Shown here piece by piece: positions 14,756 to 27,295 of a stretch of 64,000 nt of DNA. A program made the position numbers and the translations under genes. The notes below the pieces were generated by a model. It did no database searches. It was not told the origin of the DNA and worked only from the letters and a program-made list of their open reading frames with translations. This DNA comes from Azadirachta indica (taxonomy: Eukaryota > Streptophyta > Magnoliopsida > Sapindales > Meliaceae), in the NCBI GenBank assembly GCA_022749755.1, contig CM040445.1, forward strand, positions 3,493,182 through 3,557,181, in the 5' to 3' direction. Within the stretch, counting starts at the first letter, position 1; each line of letters begins with the position of its first letter.

Positions 14756-17700
14756 TTATATTGTGCTTGTCATGAGCTCTGTTCTCGTCCTTGTTTTTGT
14801 TTCGGAATTGGCATTATCAAATTCGCCATTCTTTGCTTCCATTGTGGATTTTCTTGCTGCCGGTGGAGAAAAGGGTGAATTACTTAGAGTAATTATGTTA
14901 TCGCTTTTGGAGCCGTCTGCAGATGATTTAGTGCCTGAAAACATCCGCTTCAGTTGAGATCGCTGGCAGATAATTCGTCCTTTATTCCATCCTGGGAAAT
15001 TGAATAATGATGACACATTATCCTGCAAGAATGTGTAGGCTGCCCTGGCGATGGGAAGATCCTGTGTTGTTGAGTTTCTTTCCATCCGCCCCCGTCTAAT
15101 CAACAGAAAAGATGACATCAAGGGGAAACCTAACAATAATCCAATTATGAGAACTCAAATGAAAGTCAGCACACTGCAACAGATAAAATGGTCAGTATCC
15201 CTCTTAGTACATATTTTAGCCTTGAATTAGACTGCATACCATTCTAATGACACATTCATAAATGCACCAAATGGACCTAGCTTAGCTGCTCTTTGGCTAG
15301 AAATGAGAGGCTAAATCCATTGTATGATTTTCATTTTATGGTGGTGGCAATATTCTTTCTTAATTTAATTTATTTAGAGTCAATTTGACAGTACTAAAGA
15401 AGCAGCGGTTTTTACCTAGCCTGGCATTGTCTGAAGGAGTCTTTGGGTTAGCTTTGCCAAAAGCGGGACTTCAACCTTGCAATCTGTTCCGTTCGAGGTG
15501 GACTTGAGACCAACGACGGATTAGAACCTTTCTAGTCCTCTTTATACTCTTTAACTTAACCCAAGCTGTATACTTTACTGCTGTTTAGTGGAAAACCTCT
15601 ACTAATTGATTTGAATTCGATTATTCGATTAATGAGACAAACTACGTAACGTACTTTATCTGCTGGGTTATAGGCGGGCATTTTACCTAGTACTTTATAC
15701 TCTTTCTAGTCCGTTTTGTTATAAAAATAACTACAATTTTAATATATTAATCATCTTCTAAATATTAAATTATAAATAAAATTATAAATGTCATGAACAC
15801 AAATAATGTATCAATTTCAATAATTTATTTATCTAAAAAGAAAAAAATATAACAAATAATATATCTCTAAATATTTAATACAACCTATCGTATGTTTACA
15901 TATATAATCATCTAAATTAAAATCTATTTAACTTAAAAAAATCAAATATTTAAAAAATTTAATTTTTAAATTTGTTTGGGGATATTTTGGAAAAAATAAA
16001 GTTTTCATTAATTATACAAATACTACCCTTTTAAACACTTGAAGTGCTAATTTGGGAAAGTACCAAATTTTTGCGTACCAAATAATCACTTCAAATGTTA
16101 AATTTTTTTTACTAACCAAATAATCACTTCAAATGTTAAATTTTTTTTCATTATACACTTTTACCAAAATTTGCTAAACATATAGTCTAGCACTTTGCAA
16201 GTGCTAATTAACACTTGTGAAGTGTTAGTAAGTACTGCCAAACTCACCCTAATTTGATCACCATTTAATGAGAGAATTTTTGCAAACATATGCAACTTTA
16301 TAGTTGGTTGGACACCAAGATGGATTGATGTATGATTATTATTTTTTTAGTTCAACAACTTTTACTACAATCAATGTTGATTTCAAGTTCAAAATTTTCT
16401 GACACATGAAGGGCCAGCCAGAGCCCAGCTTAAAATCATATACTTTCTTGTTTGGGTTTCCCTTGGGACATAAACAGATCTGGACTCAAATTCCTTTATG
16501 AATGTAGGGGCCAGGACAAACATAGGCCATGCATAGAGAAGGAATGGCAAAAAGACACAAATTAAATGCTTATCTATCTCGAGTTCAGCTAAAATGTCAG
16601 TTAATTTACCAACATACCCCACTATTCTATGTGAAAACTAAAATATAACAACTCTAACACTGCCCAAACCCAAGCCCAAGCCCAAGCCATGAGCAGCTCT
16701 AAGTCTGACTTTAGATATAGTTCATGTATACCATACATACATAATTAAATATGTAAAAAAGCATGATGAGGCAAAGCCATCCAACATGTTTCATCTAACA
16801 GTGAAGAAGACTGACTAGTACAGAGCAGCAGAAAGGACCACATATTTGATTTAAGTTGAAGATATAACATGGACAAGTAGAGACTGAAAAGACTATGGGT
16901 TAGGCAGTAGTGAATTCATAGATCATGTGGATTTAGTTATCTCTCAAACAGGAAAATAAAGTAAATGAAGATTGCACCAAGGAAAAATTGACTCACACAA
17001 CAACAACAGTTGCAAGTTGAGGAAGATCCTCGCCATTCATAAACATCTCATGCATTTTGTTGAGCCAAACCGATAATGCTGTATATGCCCCACCTTCCCA
17101 CATCCTGCAAAATGGACAATGTCAGGACCTTTAGATAATTGATTGAACATAGAAGCTCAAACAAATCCCCAATCTTCTCAGTACCTGTGCACATCTACAG
17201 ACCAAACAAGTTTGTTATTACGAAAAAGTTCAGGGAAAAGCCCTCTCTTTGTTGCTTCATTAAGCACTCTTGCAGCTCGTTCTCTCTGACCTAGCCACCA
17301 AAGCGCTTCCAGAAGTGCATTATAGAATCTCATTCCCAAGCCATATCCTTCAGAGTTAAGTTTGTCAAATACATACTCTACCATCTGCCAGTTAGACTCA
17401 TCATCAAATTCTCCCTTGATCATCCGCCCAGTTACCTGATGAATATTTGAAACTCTATTTGTGTAAATCTCTTCCAATAATTCATAGGCATCATCCCACC
17501 TGAAATTGAGGAGCTCTGAGAATAACATAATTAACAAAAAAGAAGGTCAACTGCTTCTGATTCTGTGTCGTCTAGAAATTTTCATGAATTACTTACAATT
17601 CTAGATTACCAAAGTTGATTCAGGTTATAGCCCAGAGAGATTCCCACGGCATGTATAACTTTGACTCCGAGGGAGGCTCCCATCACAACAAACTCAAGTT

Positions 17701-19940
17701 ACTATAAGTTAAAATCTTGAGGCACTATATCGTTTGGATTAATTTTCAACAACTATGCTGCTTATGCATCATTCAACTAAATATCCTCATACTAATTAGA
17801 AGAACCAGGAACCAAAATGAAAATCCAAGCATTTTAATCTATTAATATTCTAATAATAATAACCTCAGTCAATTTTCCTAAAGTTTAAATAAAACCTTCC
17901 TTGTATTTTAGCAATCCACCTGACTTCTGCAGGACCAATGTGATTAGCACTGAACAATAAATGTGATGTTCATATCTATATTTCAGTTATTAAATGAGGA
18001 TAAATGTAACTATTTAGACATAATTGCTCCTCCTCACTTCCTCAATGAACAAACTGAAGAAATTCTGACCTGTTACTCTTCGCATAAACAGCCAGCAGCA
18101 TACAGTAGCTCATAACACTAGGCAATATCCCAGATGCTTTAATTTCATGGAATTGCTCCTTGCTCTCATCAGCAAGCCCTGCAAAGCAGTAAACACCTAA
18201 AACTGCCTCAAGGGTCCGCTCATCAGGATCGCATCTCAACTTTTCCATCCCAACAAAGGTCTTGATGGCTTCTTCAAACTGGCCTCCTTGCCTAAATGCT
18301 TCAATGACAGCATTGAATGAATCCCTATTCCTTGCAAGTCCAGACTCACTCATTCTCAGCAAAATTGCTTCACACTCCTTGTAGAGTCCACCTCTGGCAA
18401 ATGCATGAAGCAGTGAGTTGTAAGTTTCAACAGTTGGCTTGCTTTCCACTTCATTCATTGTGTTGAAAGCAACAAGTGCTTCCTCATACAGAGCAGCCAG
18501 CCCATAAGCTTCAATAGCCCCAGTGTAAGCCTTGGAACTCGGCACTATCCCTCTCTCATTCATGTAAAGCAAAATCTTCTTGACATCCTCATGTAGCCCT
18601 CCCTTCCCACAAGCAAAAATCAATCCCTCATATGTCTCCATATTAGGCTCAACATTCTCCTCCACCATATCATGAAACAAAGTTACCACCTCCTTAAAAT
18701 ACCCACCCTGGCCAAAGACCTGTATCAAAATATTATACGTATCTGCATTTGGCTCTGTATTACTTGCTTTCATCTCGAGAAAAAGCTCCCTGACTTCATC
18801 GTACCTGCCATTGCTCCCATACAAATTCAACAGAATACTATATGTTGTTGCATTTGCCAAGCAACCAGCTGCCTGCATCTGCCTGAATACTTCCATGGAC
18901 TCCTTTATCGACCCCATTTTAGCATGTGCCTCCAATAATACATTATAGGAAGTTACATCAGGTAAATTCCCTCCTAATTCCATCTCCCTAAGGAGCTCCG
19001 AAACCTTCTCTAATTTACCCAATTTTCTGAATGTCTCAACAAGGTAACCATAAGTGGTTAAATCAGGCAACACCCCACCCTCATTCATAGTCCTAAAAAC
19101 CATCTCAGCCGCATCACCTAAACCTCTACTACCACAAGCACTTAACAATGTATTATACGTTACAATATCGGGTTGTATTCCTTCATGTCTCATTTCAGCA
19201 AACAATCCTAACAGACCCTCCCAATCTAATCCCCCTCTAGCACATGCATTAATCACCGTATTATAAGTCAAAATATTAGGTACTATCTTTTCCTTTTTCA
19301 TTCTATCTAAAAGTTCAAGAGATGTTTCATACTGACCATGACGACCGTATGCATTAATCAACGCTGTGTACGAAAAAACACTACGGGGAACACCTTGACT
19401 CGGCATTTCTTCGAATATCTCTGTCGATTTATCGAGTAAATTCTCGCGTCCTAACAAACTTATCATTATCGTGTAAATTTGTTCGTTAGGTTTGCACCAG
19501 ATTTGTCTTTGCATATATTTGAATAACCGGAGAGACCGCTGCCAGTCGCCGCGTTGGGCGAATTCTTTGAACACCAGTGCGAAGTCATTCAGAGACAACT
19601 TATTCTTGAACATGTCGAGGCAGCGTGCGATGCTGCCTCGTGGAGGTAGGGAGCTGAGCTTGTTGATTAGAGTTTCAACGTCGTAGCTGTACTTGCCTTT
19701 CTCGACGGTCACCGAGGGGTTGCCGAGAACTAACTCTTTTGGCTTTGCTCTGACTTGTACGACGCCGGACGAGAACCTCCGGTCACCGGAAAGGAATACT
19801 CTTTGCACGAAATGGAATTCATTGTCGCCGGAGAGGAATCTCCGATGGAGGGGGAAACTGAACCGATAAAGCTTGGGGTTGGGTTTCAGGAGCGAAGGGT
19901 TAGGTATTGAGAGGGTCATTTGAGCACAATAGGCTTGCAT
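14756..19940 (-). CDS. PTAC2: PTAC2-type pentatricopeptide repeat protein with SMR domain
   Basis: Four exons on the minus strand: 19940-18070, 17499-17185, 17104-16997 and 15095-14756 (phases 2, 2, 2; about 877 residues versus about 862 in Arabidopsis PTAC2). The N-terminus is rich in Ser/Arg/Phe, as expected for a plastid transit peptide. Then comes the family block YDVETLINKLSSLPPRGSIA (about residues 85-105), followed by many 35-residue PPR units (for example FSYTALINAYGRHGQYETSL). The SMR-like C-terminus spans exons 2-4 (VWSVDVHRM, VVVRGRMER, GRIICQRSQLKRM). The family belongs to the plastid-encoded RNA polymerase complex in the nucleoid and is needed for chloroplast gene expression. Met8 (codon at 19919) matches the usual family start better than Met1. 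The third intron (about 1.9 kb) contains a small repeat-rich segment. Confidence 0.94.
15950..16255. repeat. Repeat-rich segment in PTAC2 intron 3, possible MITE remnant
   Basis: Contains a 38-bp tandem duplication (16077-16114 and 16115-16152, starting ACCAAATAATCACTTC) plus several CACTTG/CAAGTG-type dyads such as CACTTGAAGTG near 16037 and CACTTTGCAAGTG near 16192. AT-rich, dyad-rich sequence with no coding capacity inside an intron is typical of miniature inverted-repeat elements, but I could not define clean terminal repeats or a target-site duplication. Confidence 0.35.
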
Positions 19941-21856
19941 GAGCTTTTGAGGAAATAAATAAAAACGGATTTTCTAGTTTGCTTCAAGTTATTTTCTATC
20001 GAATTTCAACGGAAAAGTTGCAGAGGTAAGTGCGATGAACAGAGTTAAGTCGAATTGTTGCAGTGTCTGAGCTCGCTTTTGAAGAAAGACACGTGTAGCT
20101 TCTGTGGATAACAGCAAAAGATAATGGGAGGGGTTTAACGACCCTGATCCGAACGCCAATCAAGTAGGGTTGACCCGATAATAACCTGGGTTTTGGCGGC
20201 AACAGATGTTTGAACGGCGAGGATTTCATTAATGAATAACGAGCAATTTAGTCTCTTAGATTTAGAACATAACCATATAGAATTAAATTAGATGTGAGAA
20301 AAATTATTTGTGCATTATTTTTTAAAAAAACAAAAATTAAGTATAAACTATGGATAAAGAATATCGCCACTTTCTTTTCTCGTCTATCAAATTCCTTTTA
20401 TCTATCATGCACTAAATTATAATTGAAAGAAGTATAATAATATAATGTTTAATTTATTAAAAGAGGTTGACTGTTAAAATGTAGAGCTAAAAACAAATAA
20501 AAATTTTAAAATATTTCATGTAATTAAATATAAATTTATTCACTTAAAATTTTGTACTTGTTATTAATTTATAATTGAAAAATATTAGAGATACAAAATT
20601 TTTTTATATAAACTATAAAACACAAAATGACGTGACATTAAAGTATTGGTTAAAAGAAATATAAAAATTTATACCATTAATAAAATAAAATCATGTAAAC
20701 TGTATGACAATCTATTAGTATACTAATTGAGTTTCTTATTTAGGAAGAGGCATCTCTAACAATACTATTTTTAATTTACTTGCTAATAACATGTGCCGCC
20801 TACTAGTTAAAGCATAAAGAAACATTGAACTTCCGTCCTAATATAAGTTTATATAAACAATTGATCGTGATAAAACAATATTTTAAAAATAATATACAAT
20901 GATAAGTAATATTGACTTTAAGAACAAAATAACTAAATTTACGTTAGAAGAAATCCCAACAAATAAATATAGAATAGCAAGCCAAATTCAATTTACTAAG
21001 CAAAAATTACCTCATAATCATGAGAATTTAATATAAAATTGATTACTAATTCAATTAATAAAAATCATTTTATCTATCAAATTAAGAAAATCAAAAGTAT
21101 AAAAGAATAGGTAAATTTAAACAAACTATAAGAGATTTTAAGCGAGGTTGTTATAGATTAGGAAAACTAATTAATTTAAAAATTCAACCAAAATTATTTG
21201 GTTTTATATTAAATTTTTTTTTTTTGTTATAACTTTTATTTGTGGTTAGCAGTAATAATAATAATAATAATAAGGTATTGACAAGTGAGCGTATCACTGC
21301 CCTGCCTTCTTTTCAAAAACAGTGACGAAATTGACATCTCGTGACCCTTAACTGAACTAATGAGTTAGATTCTTCCACTCAAACCCTCAACCACCGTTTT
21401 CCCTCGAAGCAACAATACTCTGTCCGTTATCCCACCGTAGGCCCGCAATCACCACCGCCAAACTGTCACACTCCACGGTTTGCAATGCAATCCTTTCCCA
21501 GATCATCATCAACCAACAACATGCGTTTCGCCACTTGTCACTTCAATCCACGTGTACTCCACATAACCTTCCGCGTCAGCCCCACTAAGCGAACCCCCTT
21601 CCCTACTCCTCGCGCCCATGAAACCGAACCGGTTTTAACAGTTTGTCTTCCGACGTGGCACTCTCGTAGTTTTGGTTCAACTAGCGAGGGCAATATGGTC
21701 ATACGAACCGAACTTTCAGTTCCTAACAGACAGCTACAAGGGAAAGCGAAAAAACAAAACCGAAACAACCTCCCTTTGTTTTCTCCTTGTATAGACTTCG
21801 GTCTGAAACCCAGAACAGCAGCATATCACTTGTATGCATTTCGGTAAACTCAGATA
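19941..21856. other. Divergent promoter region between PTAC2 and the coiled-coil gene
   Basis: PTAC2 leader and promoter at the left, very AT-rich centre, and the coiled-coil gene's promoter and leader at the right. A (TAA)n microsatellite sits at 21253-21273. A 120-codon ORF (21485-21847) ends 9 nt before the next gene's ATG; it is probably leader or promoter sequence or an upstream ORF rather than a separate gene. Confidence 0.5.
21253..21273. repeat. (TAA)n microsatellite
   Basis: About seven trinucleotide units in the divergent promoter region. Confidence 0.85.
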
Positions 21857-24800
21857 ATGTCCGATTCCGAGGTAAGATTTTAATTTTTTTTAACCCTTCT
21901 TGAACTATCTCACTCTCAAATTCTTCCGCCACTTTGTTTTTGTTTGTATTTTGTACGGCGTGTGAGAGTGCGAGTTCACTCTGATCTTGTCTGCAGAAGT
22001 TATATTGTGTGTTATAGTGATTTCTGCTTAGTGGGTTTTGTTTGATTTTTTAAATAATTGTTTATTGGTGTTTGGTTTCGTGGTTGTAGAAATTAATGGC
22101 CTTGAAGAAGGCCTATGCCGATATAATTTTAAACACGGCGAAAGAGGCGGCGGCGAGGATAATGGTATCGGAGAGAAAAGCGATGAGATGTCAACAGGAG
22201 CTGTTTGCGGCAAAAGAGGACGCCCTGCGTATGCTGATTAGGCTTAAACAGATGTTGGATGCTAAGGTATTCCTTTTCCTTTTCGAATGGGACGGTGTTC
22301 GATCTTGTTCTGGTTATGTTTCCACTGTTTTTGGTGTCTCTGGAGTTGGTAATTGTTATATTCTTTAGGTGACTGTGTTTTGTGATGTGGGTTTGTTGGA
22401 TATTGTTTATTTGCTGATGGAATGCTTGGTTTTGTCGTAGGATTGGTGGTTTTACCTGACTGTTTTTGGTATTCCTTCTTTTTGCTTGAATTTATGAGAA
22501 TTTATGGTATGATTGATTGTGTTTTTGCAACACATTTTAGAGTGTTTGATTGCACATTGTGGCATCTTTAATATAAGTTATCCGGCATGTTGTGAATCCC
22601 AGACAATATGTTTCGCTAGACTTTCTATTTTCTATTGATGATGTATTTTTCCTTTAGCTTCTTCATAGCCAAAAAGGAAACTGCTCGGGCAGGTGGGTAT
22701 GCCTCAATGTTGAATTGTGTAAAATGTAATGTTTTCTTCAAACAATTTGCTTTGAAATCAAGGCTGGTTCATTTGCATCAATCTTGTCATAGTTAAATTT
22801 TGACTTAGGTTCATTTGGTCAAAATATATGCATCGGATTATTATGTTAAATCATAAATTATGAAACATGTGTTTTGTTTTTAAACAAGTGAAAGAGTGAA
22901 AGACAATAGGGAATAATTAAAGGTTATTTTTTGTTGACTAATCTAGTTATATTGATTCATATTTTAAGCAACCCTGGTAGGAAATTACGATGTTCTGGTA
23001 TAGATTCCAACTATTTGATTTTCACTCTTGAATTTTTTTATTTTCCCAATTTGTTGTTTAAAGTTCTTGACGCAATCACCGATTAGTTGCGCAAGATTTC
23101 TTTTCCATCTGTACAAAAATAGACATGTTAGCACTGGTCTCTTTGTGATATTGGTTGCCCTGTAAAGCTACCTTTGTAAATTGATTGTAATTTTCCGGAG
23201 GAGAATGTTAAATGATGTACTGATTCTATTATTATGAGCTATTTTCCCCTTAAAATCATCTCATTATAAAAATTTCAAATTTCTTTCTTCTAAAACCATT
23301 ATCATAAGAGCTTCATCATGGTTGTCAATTGCTTATTCTCTTTAGTTCTTTTGTTTTGGAGTTAAGTCTGATTACTTGTCTTGGAGAAAAGTCAGGGTAG
23401 GAGTGGGCATGATTTCTAATAGTATCTAAACTTTTCTTAGTGTGGCCTTTCATTCTAACAGTAGAGGTGATCACTAAATTATGTTTTTAGTTCAATCCTT
23501 GGTTAGATTTCAAATAGTATGTAAACTTTGCCTAAACCTAGTCTCTCATTCTAATAATAGAGGTGATCACTTAATCATATTTTTAGTTTCAACATTGGTT
23601 AGGAAGGCCCTGGGTTGACAGCAAAGAAACAGTGGGCACTGATTCATTTTTAAATTTTCTAAGCTCCACTAAAATCATTTTGCTATGTTTTGCCATTCTC
23701 ACTTTTTCTATTACCCTGAATATTACCGGCTCTAGCAACCTAATCTATCATGAACAAGTAGTAGGGAATCACGCTTTTCGATTTGGTGAAATTATCAACA
23801 TCATGTGGATGTCATCTTTTGTTAGATAGTACCAACTCATTTTGCTTGCAGTCTTTAGCAATTCCTTTTATTTTCAGCTGCATGAAGCAACTAAAGTGCT
23901 GACTAATAGTGCTATAAGTGCAGATTAATGAAGCCCAGGTGGCATCCCTGTGTCAACAACGAAAGATAGAAGAGCTTGAGGCACAACTTGGTGAAGCAGA
24001 GGATATAGTAAAAGACCTTAGAGCAGAGTTGAGGGAAGCACAGGATGAATTGGAGAGGGCAACAATCAATCAAAAGCAGCTTTTGAATGAACAAAATTCA
24101 AACGATGATGCTGCCACTTTGATGACAGCATCAGTAGGAAACAGATTCAATACTTCTGGCACGCGATCTGAACTGGTCATGGCTTCTGATGTGAGGAACT
24201 CAACTTTGAATGGCACATATGAGAGCAACAAGTGCTATAATGAAAATGGTTCTCACAAAGATAATTGCTATTTTTGTAACTCTGATTTTGCCTCCATAGT
24301 GATGAGAAGAAAAGAGCCTAAATTGTACAGGAATGGGTGCACTCAAAGAATTCATGCCTTTGAAAGGAACCTCTTAGAAAGAAATCTGTCCCTTCCAGGG
24401 CAAGTAGAGGATGTGAAAAATGGAAAATGTACTGGAGAAGATGACGAAGAATTTTGCAAGAACCTTGATCCTGAAGCTGACAAAATGTGTGCAGCAGAGA
24501 ATAACCCAAATGAAATCAAATTGATGCCTGCAGATAGCAACCGTGCTCCAGTGCATGCTTTCAAGTCATTTCGCAGGAAAAGGAAAAGAGCTGCTAGATA
24601 TAGGAAAAGTAAAACTCTTTCTGCTAGGAATTTTCCTGATCAGGTGGTAGAAGCAACTCAAAAATCTGATATTTCTCCCAGAAGTTTCCCAAATGTAGTC
24701 GATAACAATGTTGAGTATGAGGAGTCTAAGATATATGAAAATAAAGCTGCAAAGGACCCAGAATCCCTGCCAACCTTAAATTTACCCTCAGATACAAGTC

Positions 24801-26469
24801 AAATGGTTCTTCAGTCAGGACTTGGAGAAGTTATCGAAAATGACACTGTCCAAAACACAGCAAACAATGATGACCTGTTGACAGATACATTGCAGTTGAT
24901 GAGACCGGAAAGTGGGCCTGCTGAGAACACTGACATAGCAGCTCACAAAACAGATCTTGAAGCTGTTAATATTTCTCTAGTAAATTCGGATGTTAAATCA
25001 TCTAGTTTAACTGAAGGGATTACTATTCAATCGCCAAATGATAAATTTCTCAAATACACATTCCAGAGGAAGCGAAAGAAGGAGTCTTTGAGCAGTCCTG
25101 ATGGGTATTCCTCCTTTGAGGAAGGTGTTATGAAGAGGAAGATGGTAGAGAATGTAAATGGTTCTTTGGAGTCAGCAAATTCTAACTCGATAACTGAATC
25201 GTCTCGAGACAGTAGAAACCTTGTGCAGCTTGCTTGTCAGGTTTGTTATTTATTTAAATATGCTTTTCTCTGCATCAACTGTTTATGTGCATGCATTTCA
25301 GGTGTGTTTGCATCCTCATGTGGATACTTGTCTAAAGATAATGACATCTTTATTTTCAAATGTGGCATTGTTGTTAGGTTTTATATTTGTGCCGAATTTG
25401 CCTCATCTGGTATACGACATGTGCTAGCCTAACTGGATCTTTCTAAATGTGAATAGTTATGCCTTTGTTTTGACCCAATTAAACTGAGAATTCCATGCCC
25501 TAGTTATGAATCGGATTGACATATTTACTTTAATTGTGTTATTGAAGCACAATAAGATTTTTATAATATGTGTTTATCATTTACTGCACATCCTAGCATT
25601 TCTTGGTTGCATTTGATGAGTGATATTTTCTTGTAGAGTTAAAATTTCTTCTCTTCCTGACCTTCCAGAATTTTATAGAATTGCTTCCTAAATAGACTGA
25701 TTTGAGCCACTATATTTTTGGAAAAAGAAATCAAAAAGGCAAGTCTTAGGCTGTTGGAAGCATGCCTTTGGGTCTTTTGACTCTTGAGAGTGGATGCATC
25801 ATGCTAAATTGCATGATTCACTTGATCTATCAACTCCTTTATTGGCGGCTTCATTCATTTTCTGTTTCCTTGTGTATTTATACTGTTGATTCTATTATGC
25901 ACTTTTCCGCTTTATGGACTATTTTGTTGTGAAATGATTTTATGCTCTGGTAAACTGCTCAATTTCCCTATTTCCCCTTTTATTATCTTTTTCATTTTTT
26001 CTTTTCCGGGGACCAGAAGGCAGAGATGGGAAGCTGTTTGGTTATATGTTGTTTTTGGATAATTGGGAATAATTAAGTATAAAGTTCTAAGACATGTGTC
26101 AGCTTTGGTTCTCACATGAATGGGTGATATCAGCAAGTAGCTGCTTTATAGAAGCCTTTTAATTTTTGGAAGAAGAAAATGTTATTCAGAAGATATATCA
26201 TTGGAAAAAGTTGCAGAGTAAGCAAATGCTTGATTCTATCTCTGGATAGATGCTTCCAATTGAGCTATAAATGCCTTTCTTTGCTGCTCATGATATTTTT
26301 CTATGTGAAAGTGTTCATTCTGTTGGTTGCATATGAGATATTTGTACATGGTTCAGCTATGACAATTCTTCTGTAGTCTTTCCAGTGTCATGTTTCCACA
26401 GTGATGAATTTATGTCAAAATTTCTCTTACTCGCAGCTTATATCACTATCGGAGAAGAAACGGCAGTAG
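21857..26469 (+). CDS. Plant coiled-coil protein of unknown function
   Basis: Four exons: 21857-21871, 22090-22266, 23924-25240 and 26437-26469, joining in frame to 513 residues. The first exon codes only MSDSE. The conserved N-terminal part (EKLMALKKAYADIILNTAKE) leads into a long heptad-rich helix covering about residues 10-125 (RKIEELEAQLGEAEDIVKDL, LREAQDELERA), a predicted coiled coil. The remainder is hydrophilic and low in predicted structure, with basic patches (FRRKRKRAARYRKSK, FQRKRKKES) that could be nuclear localisation signals. It ends ACQLISLSEKKRQ. I recognise the N-terminus as a conserved plant family but know of no assigned function. The tiny first and last exons rest on phase and splice dinucleotides. 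Intron 2 carries a 95-bp tandem repeat. Confidence 0.82.
23412..23602 (+). repeat. Imperfect 95-bp tandem repeat in an intron
   Basis: Copy 1 (23412-23506) and copy 2 (23507-23602) share landmarks in the same order: ATTTC-AATAGTAT-TAAACTTT, CATTCTAA-A-TAGAGGTGATCACT, TTTTAGTT and TTGGTTAG. Divergence is clearly higher than in the other tandem duplications here, so it is older. It lies in intron 2 of the coiled-coil gene. Confidence 0.8.
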
Positions 26470-27295
26470 TAGATTGGGGTGATTGCAGAGAAAATTGACC
26501 TCAGACCCTCTGCAATATAGTTTTGAAGATGCTGCCTCGGCATAAAAACCTGAAGAACCAGTAGCAGCTGCTCTAGCAGGAAGAGTTAGTTATATATATA
26601 TAGACATTATATTCATCAACATTGATGTCTCTATATTTTTGTATTTGAATCAAATTAAAACTATTCGGGATGGGTCAGTTCTATTAATATGATTATTGCA
26701 GTCCTCACCTAACCTAGTATTTTCTCGCTAAGGTATCCTTTTGGAAGGTAATGTTCAGCTTCCACATGCAGGATAAAGCGCGCTTCAATTCTATAACCTC
26801 TTTCACCAGGATAACCTCATTTCCTCTCGTTGTCTGGGAGCTGTTAAAAGCTCTAATATTAACATGAGCATTATTGGTTGGTTAAGTTATAAAATTTTTT
26901 CGAGATAATGTAATAAACAAATTTCTGTTGTAAATCCACAGTTCGGACTACATTTATGCAATGTTTTTCATAAAAAAGGGTAACGCGTTAATTTGTTGTG
27001 AAGTACTTTACGTACAAAGAAAATCATTTGTTGGGCCTCACCCTATGAATCATAGCCCTTTTTTTTAATGGGCCTTCAAAGAAGGTAAAACTTCTCATCA
27101 CTGCCCACAATAGAACAGATATGGCCTACTCTCCCCAAGTTCACTGACGCTATAATCATACTGTTTTCGCTTTGAATCAATCCGATCCGGATTCGGCCCA
27201 AATTCGGTGCTCCAAGTTGTCGAAGGTAAACCCTTTTTCTCGTAAGCAAAAAGGGATCTTCTAGTGTCCGATTTGAGGATCAGCTGAAGATAAAA
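26470..27295. other. 3' UTR of the coiled-coil gene and upstream region of the microprotein gene
   Basis: About 0.8 kb between two + strand genes. No ORF with recognisable features. It must hold the polyadenylation site of the first gene and the promoter of the second. No clear individual motif is claimed. Confidence 0.5.

Noticed and set aside
21485..21847. 120-codon + strand ORF just before the coiled-coil gene
   Set aside because: Composition looks like leader or promoter translation and it ends 9 nt before a better-supported ATG; at most an upstream ORF.
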